Virus record (IMG/VR): IMGVR_UViG_3300033149_003124
Span: 1-38,522 of that record
DNA: 38,522 bases
Reading direction: 5' to 3' (one strand)
Source of the DNA: a virus
Below, in pieces: positions 15,937-24,736 of this stretch. The notes beneath the pieces are model-generated. The model worked only from the letters and a program-made list of their open reading frames with translations, was not told the DNA's origin and ran no database searches. How positions within the stretch are numbered: position 1 is the stretch's first letter; each line of letters begins with the position of its first letter. A program made the translations under genes and the position numbers.

Positions 15937-18900
15937 GCAGGACGCTTACCGCTGCGGCTCAGGCGCTGGCGGATAGCCAGTCGGCAAAGCCGTTCTACGT
16001 GCTCAAGATTGAGCGGACCGGATACTCGCCGTTGTACCTGTCCGATGCGGCCCGCGTACTCAACGGCAGCGGCATTACAACCTACGGCTGCGTGACCTCG
16101 TGGGGCCAGCTGTCAATGCCGGGCACCCGTGTCGGTTCGCAGCAGGAGGGGTCCACCTATCCGCTGGCGGACCTGTCGATTGCAATCGACCTTGCCGACC
16201 CGACGCTCCGCGGTATCTTCCTATCGAATACGCTGGCCCCGGTCGGCGAGGAATGCACGCTGTACCTGTTTTGGGATGACGCTTCGGTCACGTGGGGAGC
16301 CGACGAGGTTACGTTGTACGTCGGCACGCTTGGCGACCTTGCCGGCGGCGTGCCGCTCAAGTTCGACGACAGCAGCGTGACCATGCGGCTCAACATCCTC
16401 GACCGGTTCAAGATCCTGATTGACAAGGAAGTCGGCGTCCGCGCTACCGAGAGCGTGTTCGCCGACATCTACCCGCAACACGACGGGCAGGTTATACCGC
16501 TGGTGTTTGGCAAAGCCCGGAAGGTCCGCGGCGTGCTCGTCAAGGGACCGCACACCGGCAGGCTGATGAAGGCCGTTGACGATGATGACACCACGCTCTA
16601 TATCGACGGCCTCGACGACTTCTGTGACGACGGCGAGGACATTACCGTCCGCATCGGCTGGGAGTATATCCGCGGAACCAAGAGCGGTAACACGCTGTCC
16701 AGTTGTACGCGCGGCGCCGGCCCTGCGGCTGGCGGTGCGGCGATATCCGTCACCTGCACCGGGCACAAGACCAACGCCAGCGGCCAGAAGGACTTTAGGA
16801 AACTGACTATCTCCTCCCCGCCCGGGACTGATGACCAGTACATCGGGCTGTGGCTCGGCGCGCCGATAGGTACGCAGTACAACACCGGCGAGGTAACCTA
16901 CCAGGTATTGAGCCCGTCGAACCCGTTCCAGCCGTACACCTCCCCGGACAACGTTCCGCACGACGCGAGGCAGTGGCGGCCGATAACCGCCTATGACCAG
17001 GCCAATGGGATAATCTCGATTGGGTTCCCGTACATCCGCGAGAGCGAGCGGTCGTTGACACCGGACGACATGTTCGTGGCGTCTGGCACGCAGGTGCTTA
17101 TCGGCAACGGCACGACGCTGAAGATAGCCTCCCTGCCGACGCCGCACACGGAGGGCGACGCGGTCTACGAAGTGCTTGACGAGTACGTCTACGCCTTCAA
17201 CTCGCAGCCGTCGAAGGAGATTACCGCCGTATACTTCCGGGGTATCAAGGGCGAGTGGAAGACCTCGGAGGACTACGCAGACCAGAACGTTATCCGTATG
17301 GGCGGCGGTATGCTGGGCATCGGGGCCTACGAGCGGCCGGGGACAATCTCCTACGCCGGGGCGCACAGCGCCGCGCTCGGCATGAGCCAGCTGAGCGGCG
17401 GCGCGTGGGAAGGGCTCGTGGGCGCTGTCTTCCCCACCGAGGAAGCGGACTGGCAGGAGGTGCCGCCGCGGTTCTACTCGGCGAACCTTGACGACAACAC
17501 CTGGGTGGCGGACCTCGGCGTCGATATCACCACGGTCACCTTTGACACGCTGCCTCTACACGTGCCGTGGTTCAAGCCGGAGAGCATCGAGCTGTACGCC
17601 GACGTGTCGGGCGTCACGAGCGGCGGGTCTCTGCTGGAGAACCCGGCCGACATGATTGAGTACGTCCTGACCGACATGCTCGACGTCAAGCCTGCGAACA
17701 TCGACGGCACGTCGTTCGCAGCGACAAAGAGCGCAACCGACTGGCTGGAGGAGCGCTACTGCGGAGCACTCCGCCGGGTGGTTCGCGGGGCGCAGCTGCT
17801 GGCGGACATGGCGTTCCAATGCCGGTCACGTATACGGTTCGAGGCGGGGAAGATATACCTCGACTACATTACCAATGCCAAGGGGGGCCCTGTAAGCCCG
17901 GCGGTCTCGAAGCCGATAATCAGCATGGGGAGTTTCGGCCTGGATTGGGAGGACCCCGGCGAGGTCGTCAACGAACTGGAGTTTACCTGGCGGGACCGCA
18001 ACGGCGACCCGAGGCGTGACGTGGTGACCGTTGACGCCAGCGTGACCGCATACGGCAGGCTCCAGCCTCGCCACCGGTCGATACCGTTCTGGCTGCACGA
18101 GCAGCGGGCGTCGGCGAAACAGGTGGCGTCGTTCTGGGTCAACCGCTGGGCGTGGCCGTGGCGTCGAGCAAGGGCGTCGGTATACCTGCCCGGTATCACC
18201 TACGAGCGCGGCGATTGGGCAAGTATCGACTTCTCGGACTGGAACATGGACAGCCAGCCCGCGGAGATAGTCGGCGTCCTCCACAAGCTGGGTGACCAGA
18301 GGCGCATTGACCGCATCGACCTGACGTTCCGGCTCCCGGTGTACGCCGGGTGCTCCGGCTCCTGCGAGGTCGAGTGTGAGACCGGATGCGTGACCGCGTG
18401 CGAGAACTGGTGTCAGACCGGCTGTGAACTTGCCTGCCAGACCACCTGCGAGTCGTCCGGGTGCGAGAGCCTCTGCCAGTTGGCGTGCGTGACACTGGCC
18501 GAGGCTGAGGGCGGGGACCTGTGTATCGCCTGCGAGATAGGCTGCCGGGTAGCGTGCGTCAACGGCGTTACCGTACAGGACTGGTCAACCACCTGCTCCG
18601 GGTGCGAGAGCTGCCAGGCCAGTTGTGTAAGCACGTGCCAGACCACCTGCGAACTCGCATGCGAAGCTATTTACATCACCAACGACTGCGCGTCCTCGTG
18701 TATTGTCGGCTCGTGCGAATCAACCTGCGAGGTTGCCTGCGAACCCGGCTGCACGGTCGGGTGCGAGGCCTCCTGTGAAGTCCCGTGCGAGATTGTCTGC
18801 GAACCCGGCTGTGTCAGCACCTGCGAATCTGCCTGCCAGTCCGCCTGCCAGGCGTGCGAGTCCTGCGAGACCGGCTGCGTCGGTGCGTGTATGGCAACCT

Positions 18901-19037
18901 GCGAAACCACCTGCCAGGCCGGGAGCACAACGGATACCTGCGGGACCGTCTGCGTAGTGGACGGTTGCGAGACCGGATGCGAGGACGGCTGCCAGGTCGG
19001 AGGCTGCGAACTCACGTGTGAGGTAGACTACCAGTGA
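15933..19037 (+). CDS. Tail hub/tip protein with 50-cysteine C-terminal domain
   Basis: A 1034-aa protein (GTG start at 15933, overlapping the previous stop). Residues 1 to about 800 are a structured, beta-rich protein with conserved-looking tail-tip features. These include a VFADIYPQHDGQVIPLVFGK segment near 175-195 and a hub-like region about 570-800. Residues 807-1029 form an abrupt change: 50 cysteines in about 223 residues, mostly spaced C-x3-C with Glu or Gln after Cys. Three longer spacers (about 11, 12 and 8 residues) divide the tract into blocks. There is no signal peptide, so export is through virion assembly. The tract could bind metal or form disulfides after release, or be modified by the radical-SAM enzyme encoded at 25570. 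Confidence 0.8.
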   Translation: MSRTLTAAAQALADSQSAKPFYVLKIERTGYSPLYLSDAARVLNGSGITTYGCVTSWGQLSMPGTRVGSQQEGSTYPLADLSIAIDLADPTLRGIFLSNTLAPVGEECTLYLFWDDASVTWGADEVTLYVGTLGDLAGGVPLKFDDSSVTMRLNILDRFKILIDKEVGVRATESVFADIYPQHDGQVIPLVFGKARKVRGVLVKGPHTGRLMKAVDDDDTTLYIDGLDDFCDDGEDITVRIGWEYIRGTKSGNTLSSCTRGAGPAAGGAAISVTCTGHKTNASGQKDFRKLTISSPPGTDDQYIGLWLGAPIGTQYNTGEVTYQVLSPSNPFQPYTSPDNVPHDARQWRPITAYDQANGIISIGFPYIRESERSLTPDDMFVASGTQVLIGNGTTLKIASLPTPHTEGDAVYEVLDEYVYAFNSQPSKEITAVYFRGIKGEWKTSEDYADQNVIRMGGGMLGIGAYERPGTISYAGAHSAALGMSQLSGGAWEGLVGAVFPTEEADWQEVPPRFYSANLDDNTWVADLGVDITTVTFDTLPLHVPWFKPESIELYADVSGVTSGGSLLENPADMIEYVLTDMLDVKPANIDGTSFAATKSATDWLEERYCGALRRVVRGAQLLADMAFQCRSRIRFEAGKIYLDYITNAKGGPVSPAVSKPIISMGSFGLDWEDPGEVVNELEFTWRDRNGDPRRDVVTVDASVTAYGRLQPRHRSIPFWLHEQRASAKQVASFWVNRWAWPWRRARASVYLPGITYERGDWASIDFSDWNMDSQPAEIVGVLHKLGDQRRIDRIDLTFRLPVYAGCSGSCEVECETGCVTACENWCQTGCELACQTTCESSGCESLCQLACVTLAEAEGGDLCIACEIGCRVACVNGVTVQDWSTTCSGCESCQASCVSTCQTTCELACEAIYITNDCASSCIVGSCESTCEVACEPGCTVGCEASCEVPCEIVCEPGCVSTCESACQSACQACESCETGCVGACMATCETTCQAGSTTDTCGTVCVVDGCETGCEDGCQVGGCELTCEVDYQ
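18351..19022 (+). repeat. Region encoding C-x3-C repeat tract
   Basis: A 12-base periodicity (one Cys codon, TGC or TGT, every fourth codon) runs from 18351 to about 19022 within the tail-hub gene. Individual units are diverged at the DNA level, so this is an old or selected repeat, not a fresh tandem expansion. Confidence 0.85.
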
Positions 19038-20761
19038 GCCTGACCGACAAAGCAATACAGGTATACGACGCAGGCCTCCCGAACCCGCGCTGGCGCGAGG
19101 GCTCGGTTGACGATGACACCGTCGAGATAACGGATGGCCGCGTGCTCCAGGTCAAGCAGGTCCCGGACACCAAGGTCTTGATGCAGGCGCTTGCTGGGGC
19201 AACGTATGATACCTTGCGGGAATGGGTAAACGCGACGGCCTCCGTCGGCTACGTCGAGGGCGGGGAGATAACCGACAACGGTGACGGGACCGTTGCAGTA
19301 GCGGCCGGGAAGGGCATCCTGCGGACTACCGACAGCGATATCGGCGAGACGGTGATGTTTGACTGGAGCGCCGACAGTTCGGTGGCGTTGACCAACAATA
19401 CGCTCAACTATATCACGGTATCCTACAACGGCGGCTCCCCGGTAATCGGCGTCGAGACCAACTTCGACGACCTGACCTTTACGACCCAATTCGTTGTCGG
19501 TATCGTTTACCGCGAGGGGACGGACCTCTATATCCTGCGGGCGGGCAACCATATCCCGAACGACAACACCGACAACTGCGTCCGCTTGTATCTGCGTGGC
19601 GGTGAATGGAAAAGCGGAGCGGAAACTTCAGAGACCGGCACGCGGCAACTGGCAATCACCGCCGGGGTATTCCATCTCGGCGAGACGAGGATTGACACGA
19701 ACGCCGTCGATACGAGCGTGACCGACTTCGCCGGCTACTACTACCGTGACGGCGTCGGAGGGTGGAACACGGTATCGCCCGCCACCGGGCAGATAGACAA
19801 CACGCACTATGACGACGGCAGCGGGACGCTTGCCACTCTGAATCCGAACCGCTACGGCGTGCATTGGGTCTACCTTCTCTTTGATGGACACGTTGCGGTG
19901 ATTTTTGGGCAGGGTAACTACACCCTTGCTCAGGCTGGCGAAGCACAACCGCCAGGGTCGCGGCCCGGCATCATTAACAGTTTCGGAGTTTTGGCCGCGA
20001 AGGTTATTGTCAAGAATGGTGCTTCGAGTTTGTATGATGTAATTCCCGCCTTCGGGCAAAAGTTCACCCCGACAGAGGTGTCAGACCACGGCAACCTCGC
20101 CGGGCTTGGAGATGATGACCACACTCAATATCTCCGTGCCGACGGTAGCCGGGCCATGTCCGACGACCTCAATATGGGTGCGAACGCCATTACCAATGTC
20201 GGGAACGTTGACGGCCGGGACGTATCAGTTGACGGCACGAAGCTCGACGGCATCGAGGCCGGGGCAGAGGAGAACGACCTGGCTGTCGTGGCGTCGGGAG
20301 ACAACGAGAGTATCACGACCTACAAGTCGATAACCGGCTTGTCCGCCAACAAACACTACCGTCTGTACTGGAGCGGGTGGCTGAACAACGGCGGTAACAC
20401 CGCTGATAACAAGTTCTACCTGCGCTTCAACAACGACTCGACTGCCGGGCATTACAGGGGTTACCGGCGTGCTCAGGGTAGCGCCGGGATTGCTGATTGG
20501 TCAGACACGAGCAGGCTGGAGTTTGCCCGGACCGCCTACAACAAGGACACCTACTTCGAGTTTGTCGTCGACATTTTCACTGGCGATGCCGGGTCGTATT
20601 TCGCGACCGGCTCCATCAAGGCCGCCGGCGTGACCTGGGATAATGCAAGCGACAACAGGCTGTACGTGTGGGATTCCGGCGGTGTCCTCCTTGACACCGT
20701 CGCTGCGGCTATATCGTCAATCCAGTTTGGGATATCGGTGACGGGCGCAGAGGTTAAGTGA
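19034..20761 (+). CDS. Tail fibre / receptor-binding protein
   Basis: A 575-aa fibre protein starting at GTG 19034, overlapping the hub gene by 4 bases. Residues about 345-410 contain a classic fibre signature: DHGNLAGLGDDDHTQYL followed by DGTKLDGIEAGAE, found in many trimeric phage fibres. Residues about 410-575 form a beta-rich, aromatic C-terminal head that probably binds the host. The N-terminal 340 residues include a strand-rich attachment domain. It likely attaches to the hub and determines host range. Confidence 0.85.
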   Translation: MSLTDKAIQVYDAGLPNPRWREGSVDDDTVEITDGRVLQVKQVPDTKVLMQALAGATYDTLREWVNATASVGYVEGGEITDNGDGTVAVAAGKGILRTTDSDIGETVMFDWSADSSVALTNNTLNYITVSYNGGSPVIGVETNFDDLTFTTQFVVGIVYREGTDLYILRAGNHIPNDNTDNCVRLYLRGGEWKSGAETSETGTRQLAITAGVFHLGETRIDTNAVDTSVTDFAGYYYRDGVGGWNTVSPATGQIDNTHYDDGSGTLATLNPNRYGVHWVYLLFDGHVAVIFGQGNYTLAQAGEAQPPGSRPGIINSFGVLAAKVIVKNGASSLYDVIPAFGQKFTPTEVSDHGNLAGLGDDDHTQYLRADGSRAMSDDLNMGANAITNVGNVDGRDVSVDGTKLDGIEAGAEENDLAVVASGDNESITTYKSITGLSANKHYRLYWSGWLNNGGNTADNKFYLRFNNDSTAGHYRGYRRAQGSAGIADWSDTSRLEFARTAYNKDTYFEFVVDIFTGDAGSYFATGSIKAAGVTWDNASDNRLYVWDSGGVLLDTVAAAISSIQFGISVTGAEVK

Positions 20762-20785
20762 CGGCGCGCGCCACCGTGGTATAAT
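20758..20785 (+). promoter_or_regulatory. Possible promoter before the lipoprotein gene
   Basis: A perfect TATAAT (20780-20785) lies 31 bases before the ATG at 20816. The best -35 candidate, GTGACG (20758-20763), is weak and 16 bp away. Confidence 0.35.
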
Positions 20786-20815
20786 GATGTCGGGACCGGG
20801 CATAGGAGCGGAACG

Positions 20816-21358
20816 ATGCACAGAACGATGCTGGTTGCAGTGGTAGTGCTGGCGCTGGCTGGATGCCTGCCGCCGGAACAGCAGGCGCGGGTCGAGGCGA
20901 TACGCCTCGAACTCATGGACATCTCACAGACCGCGGAGGAGTTGTGGCCTAAGCTCGCGGAACTCAACCGCAAGATCGCCGACGTCTACGAGGCAATCAC
21001 ACAGAAGCGGCTGCCCATCGAGGAGGGCAAGGCGCTCATCGAATCGTACATGGCGGAGAAAGATTTCCTGATTGCCCGGGGCCGGGAACTACAGGAGAGT
21101 GCTGAGGCGCTCAAGGCGGAGTTGGAAGCGCTGCGTGCCGAGGGGGTCCCGTGGTGGCGGATTGCCGGTGTGATTGTTCTCGCCCTACTTACCGGCGGTG
21201 CCGGTATCAAGATGCGGACAACGGCCAACGTTCTCGGCGCGGTAATCCGCGGCGTCGAGAAGGCCGGAGACCAAGCCGTCAAGAAGGCTATAGCGGCTGA
21301 GGCTGGTAACGCGGGGGTGGCGTCTGCCCTGCACGCGGAGGTTAAACGACTGACGTGA
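20816..21358 (+). CDS. Lipoprotein with coiled coil and one membrane segment
   Basis: A 180-aa protein. The N-terminus is a short signal with lipobox LAGC (Cys17), so a lipidated cell-envelope protein is predicted. Residues about 23-105 form a coiled coil of charged helix. Residues about 110-130 (PWWRIAGVIVLALLTGG) are a second hydrophobic segment, followed by a basic, Ala-rich end. Being first after the tail fibre, with a coiled coil and membrane anchors, it could be a holin- or spanin-like lysis protein. No peptidoglycan hydrolase is found beside it. A superinfection-exclusion lipoprotein is an alternative. Confidence 0.65.
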   Translation: MHRTMLVAVVVLALAGCLPPEQQARVEAIRLELMDISQTAEELWPKLAELNRKIADVYEAITQKRLPIEEGKALIESYMAEKDFLIARGRELQESAEALKAELEALRAEGVPWWRIAGVIVLALLTGGAGIKMRTTANVLGAVIRGVEKAGDQAVKKAIAAEAGNAGVASALHAEVKRLT

Positions 21359-21618
21359 CGCCGATACTGTATACTGCAGAGGTGGCACTGCCTACGCCGG
21401 AGGCGCATCGGGCGGCGCGCTCCGTGCTCAGCCTCAACGACTGGCGCATTGACGAGCACCGGGTATCGTACAAGGCGTTCGGCCGCCTGCACAGTATCCG
21501 GCTTGAGTGGCCGGAGGGTGCCGTGCGGCTGGTGGCGGACAGCGAGGCAGCCGACATCGAGGCGGTGAAGGTGTTGGCGGAACTCATACACAACAGCGTC
21601 GAGAGGAGCAGCGAATGA
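21355..21618 (+). CDS. Small hypothetical protein
   Basis: An 87-aa protein with GTG start overlapping the lipoprotein stop (GTGA). The middle has a beta-meander pattern (DEHRVSYKAFGRLHSIRLEWPEGAVRLV split by short turns) and a C-terminal helix. I recognise no family. It sits between two membrane-anchored proteins and is probably co-translated with them. Confidence 0.55.
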   Translation: MTPILYTAEVALPTPEAHRAARSVLSLNDWRIDEHRVSYKAFGRLHSIRLEWPEGAVRLVADSEAADIEAVKVLAELIHNSVERSSE

Positions 21619-22001
21619 GACGGGCATCCAACTACCAGATTGCAGCGGTGGGCGTGTCGCTCATCAGCACGGTCATAGCGTGTTACGCGCTCGTCACGAG
21701 CCGCACGGTTACCGTGCGTGACGCCTCGCAGGACACGCGCCTCGCTGTGATTGAGCAGTTGGCGGCGCGGCGGGCGGAGGACGCCGCCGAGATGCGTAAA
21801 TGCCAGAGCAGCATAGTCCGGGATATCAGCCTGATACGGCAGGACATTGCCCGCATCAAGGGCCTGCTGGAGCTGCAGAGTTACCATCGGGGCTCCCCGT
21901 GGATGGAAAAAGCAGTGAGCCTGTTTGCCGTTGAGGAGCCCCATGATGGAGATAGCGATATTCGTCAGCCGCAACCGGATAGCGCGGGCGCTGAGGAATG
22001 A
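21615..22001 (+). CDS. Membrane-anchored coiled-coil protein (possible holin/spanin-like)
   Basis: A 128-aa protein starting at the ATG at 21615 in an ATGA overlap, with GAGGAGCAGCG upstream. Residues about 8-28 are a single transmembrane helix (IAAVGVSLISTVIACYALV), followed by a helical coiled coil to about residue 85 and a polar tail. Small phage membrane proteins of this pattern are often holins or spanins. Its last 59 bases overlap the glycosyltransferase gene. Confidence 0.6.
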   Translation: MRRASNYQIAAVGVSLISTVIACYALVTSRTVTVRDASQDTRLAVIEQLAARRAEDAAEMRKCQSSIVRDISLIRQDIARIKGLLELQSYHRGSPWMEKAVSLFAVEEPHDGDSDIRQPQPDSAGAEE

Positions 22002-24084
22002 CCCGCGCGTACGCCTGCACGAGAGCGTAGGGCCGCAGTGCAACGCCGCTGTAATCCCGCCGCTTGACGGGACGGCGAACGACGGAGGGCTGAAGGAGTT
22101 CGTTGACGCCGCTAACGCTCTCGGCCTCCCGGTGCTGTACTATCCGCGTGATTCGGTACGCGGCATCAAGCACCCGTACCCGGTGGCGAACGGCCGGAAC
22201 AACGTCCTCCCCTGGCTGCGGGCGCTCAAGCGCTGCACGGCGCGGCCTCCCCGCCCGGAGATACCTGAGCGCAAGGCGCCGCCTCAACCCGTGACCGGCG
22301 CTCAGTACGACGTGCTGTTCACCCTAATCCACCCCGGTATAGGTTGGGGTGGCGGCAACCTGAGCCAGGGCAACCTGGCGGCGGCCATGCGGATGCGCGG
22401 ATACCGCGTACAGATAATCGGCGCGGACCTGCTGGCAGACTCACCGCCGAAGGCCCGAGCCTATATACTGCCGGGTAATATCTGCTGCAGCCGGAAGGGG
22501 CGGCTGGTAGAGACGTTGCGGGAGTGCTGGCCGGACGCTGTGCTGATACAGTTCGTGGACAACGTTCTTGACCGGCACATCAACACCGACTGGTCTGCGT
22601 TCGACGCCGTCATCTGCAACAGCGAGTTCACCCGGCGGCGCATCCTCGACCTCGGCGGACCGGATGCTCCAATCCAGACGCCGATACTCAACCCTGCCTA
22701 CTCACGGGTTGACGGCAAGGTCAAGGGCGAGTACGTCCTGAGCCTCAATCTGACTGAGGCGCGTGGCGGCGAGATATTCAAGGCGCTGGCGGCGCTCATG
22801 CCGGAGACGGAATTCCGCGGGGTCTACCCGCCGAACGATGACCGGTCGGTTAACGAGCCTATACAGGAGACGCATAACCTTACCATCCTCCCGTTCCGCA
22901 TCGAGACCCGCGACTACTACCGTGCAGCATCGGCGCTTGTCCTCGCCAACCAGCCCGGCATCGAAGAGGCTTACGGGCGGGTAGTTGCCGAGGCGCTGGG
23001 TAACGGTATACCGGTGGTGGCAACCGCAACCGGCGAGATACCCAACCATGCGCAGCGTGTCAAGGGGATGGTGTTCACGGTCCCGGAGGACGCTCCGGTC
23101 AAGGCGTGGCACGCCGCGCTCGTGAAGGCGCTCAAGGTCCGCAGGCGCAAGCGGTGGCAGGCGGCATGGCACCGGGACGCAAGCCCTCTGTTGTCCGTAC
23201 TCAATGACCTCGACGTCGAGCCTCAGCAGGAGCGGCAGGCGTTTGTCATCAACTGCTACGGCGGGATAGGGGACGTTATCGGCCAGTACCCGGTGCTCCG
23301 CGCCCTCACCAAGGTCGGGACCGTATACCACATGGGGAGGATACGCGACAAGTGCGCCGCGGCCTATCAGGTCTGCCCTTACGTCCAGCCCGGGCCGCCG
23401 CCGGCCGGAGCGATACCGCTCAACATCGGACCGCTTGACCACCGAGACGCGCCGGTCTGTTGGGGGCAGGAGAGCCGCAACGTTGGCTACGAGCGGCGAA
23501 ACCTCGTGGTTGTTGATGAGTGGCGCTGGGAGTTCGCGTGGAAGCCGGAGGTCATGGCAACCGCTGCGGCCCGGCTGCCGAATAACGGCAAGCGCAACCT
23601 CGGGCTGGCGCTCAACGCGGCCGATGCCTACCAGATGCGCTCGATGCCGTTTGAAGCGCAGGAGGCCCTCGCCTCGGCGCTGGAACGACTCGAAGATTGG
23701 AACGTGCTTGTCCTGCACTCCCGCCGGTCGCTCGGCGACGGTGCCAACCGCTACGACCTCGGCGGCCGCACGTCCGCGGTCGAGGCGCTCCACCTGATAC
23801 ACCTGCTCGACGCGTTCATCGGCGTTGACAGCGGCCTTGCCCACGTTGCCGCCGCGTGCCGGATACCGGCGGTGTTCCTGATGGGCGCGGTCGGCAAGGG
23901 CGGGCACATCCGGTTCACCGAGGGGTACGGGCACCCCAACAGTATAGAGTTGTGCCGGAACCTCGATTGCCAGCCGTGCTGGCACGACTCGAAGTACGGC
24001 TGCAACAAGCCGGGGAGGTGCCTGGCGTTCGACCCTGACGAGGTCCTGAGCGCGTTCCGGGAGGTGGTAGACAATGCGCTTTGA
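21943..24084 (+). CDS. Double glycosyltransferase: GT4-type fused to GT9 heptosyltransferase-type
   Basis: About 712 aa. Two ATGs at 21943 and 21946 follow TGAGGAG; the frame also opens at TTG 21925. After a 110-residue leader domain, residues about 115-400 form a GT-B fold. It has a GGGNLSQGNLA loop and the GT4 Glu-x7-Glu signature GIEEAYGRVVAEALGNGIP (about 340-355). Residues about 425-712 form a second GT-B unit with FVINCYGGIGD and the GT9 signature DSGLAHVAAA (about 633). It ends with a Cys-rich segment common in phage GT9 proteins. The two units could add two sugars, probably including a heptose, to a virion protein or the host surface. GT identities are family-level inferences. Confidence 0.8.
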   Translation: MMEIAIFVSRNRIARALRNDPRVRLHESVGPQCNAAVIPPLDGTANDGGLKEFVDAANALGLPVLYYPRDSVRGIKHPYPVANGRNNVLPWLRALKRCTARPPRPEIPERKAPPQPVTGAQYDVLFTLIHPGIGWGGGNLSQGNLAAAMRMRGYRVQIIGADLLADSPPKARAYILPGNICCSRKGRLVETLRECWPDAVLIQFVDNVLDRHINTDWSAFDAVICNSEFTRRRILDLGGPDAPIQTPILNPAYSRVDGKVKGEYVLSLNLTEARGGEIFKALAALMPETEFRGVYPPNDDRSVNEPIQETHNLTILPFRIETRDYYRAASALVLANQPGIEEAYGRVVAEALGNGIPVVATATGEIPNHAQRVKGMVFTVPEDAPVKAWHAALVKALKVRRRKRWQAAWHRDASPLLSVLNDLDVEPQQERQAFVINCYGGIGDVIGQYPVLRALTKVGTVYHMGRIRDKCAAAYQVCPYVQPGPPPAGAIPLNIGPLDHRDAPVCWGQESRNVGYERRNLVVVDEWRWEFAWKPEVMATAAARLPNNGKRNLGLALNAADAYQMRSMPFEAQEALASALERLEDWNVLVLHSRRSLGDGANRYDLGGRTSAVEALHLIHLLDAFIGVDSGLAHVAAACRIPAVFLMGAVGKGGHIRFTEGYGHPNSIELCRNLDCQPCWHDSKYGCNKPGRCLAFDPDEVLSAFREVVDNAL

Positions 24085-24736
24085 GCACACACGGTATATG
24101 GTTGTAACGGGCACCGGCCGGATTGCTACGGCGTGGTTGGCGTCCATGCTTGACCAGCACCCCGACTGCCGCTGCGAGTGGGAGCCGTTCGACAAGTCCA
24201 CGTGGCCGGCCGGCTTCGAGCAGTGGGCACGGCCTGACGCTCCGCTGGTAGCAATGATCTCGCCGATTGCCCGTGACTACGTGCCGGAGATAGAGGCCCG
24301 GTGCAAACCGCTGTGGGTGTTCGGCTGGCGGCCGGTCTACGAGACGCTGTGGAGCACGGCCCGCAGGCATTGCAGGCTGGACCTGCCGGACCTCGCCGCG
24401 TGGTTGTACGGCGGCGTCGAGCGGGCGCTGGCGTTCCTGTCGACGGAGCGCGCCGACGTGCACAACTGGCGGTGGGACTACTACACGACGCCCAAGGGCT
24501 TCGCCGCGTTGACCCGGCTGGCGGGACTAAGCCCGTATGAATATACCTGGCAGGCAAGCGTAAACACGAGCGCCGACCCGCTCAAGGTCGACCGGGTCCT
24601 CGACCTGCCACCGCCGGAGGACTGGAGCAACGTTACCAAGGCAAACATCCGCCGGGCAATAGCACCGTTCCGGCGTGTGCGGAAGGCGCTGCTGGACCTG
24701 TGGGAACTGGAGGAACTGGCGTATGGCGAAACGTAA
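24074..24736 (+). CDS. Sulfotransferase-like protein
   Basis: A 220-aa protein overlapping the glycosyltransferase stop by 11 bases. The N-terminus MVVTGTGRIATAWLASML (about 9-26) has the position and hydrophobic strand of the P-loop-like 5'-phosphosulfate site of sulfotransferases, followed by an HPD.EWEPF segment. The usual Ser/Thr of that loop are partly replaced (GRIATAW), so activity is uncertain. A second signature for the 3'-phosphate is not evident. Placement inside a sugar cassette favours sulfation of a glycan. A nucleotide-binding protein of another sort is possible. Confidence 0.5.
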   Translation: MRFEHTRYMVVTGTGRIATAWLASMLDQHPDCRCEWEPFDKSTWPAGFEQWARPDAPLVAMISPIARDYVPEIEARCKPLWVFGWRPVYETLWSTARRHCRLDLPDLAAWLYGGVERALAFLSTERADVHNWRWDYYTTPKGFAALTRLAGLSPYEYTWQASVNTSADPLKVDRVLDLPPPEDWSNVTKANIRRAIAPFRRVRKALLDLWELEELAYGET

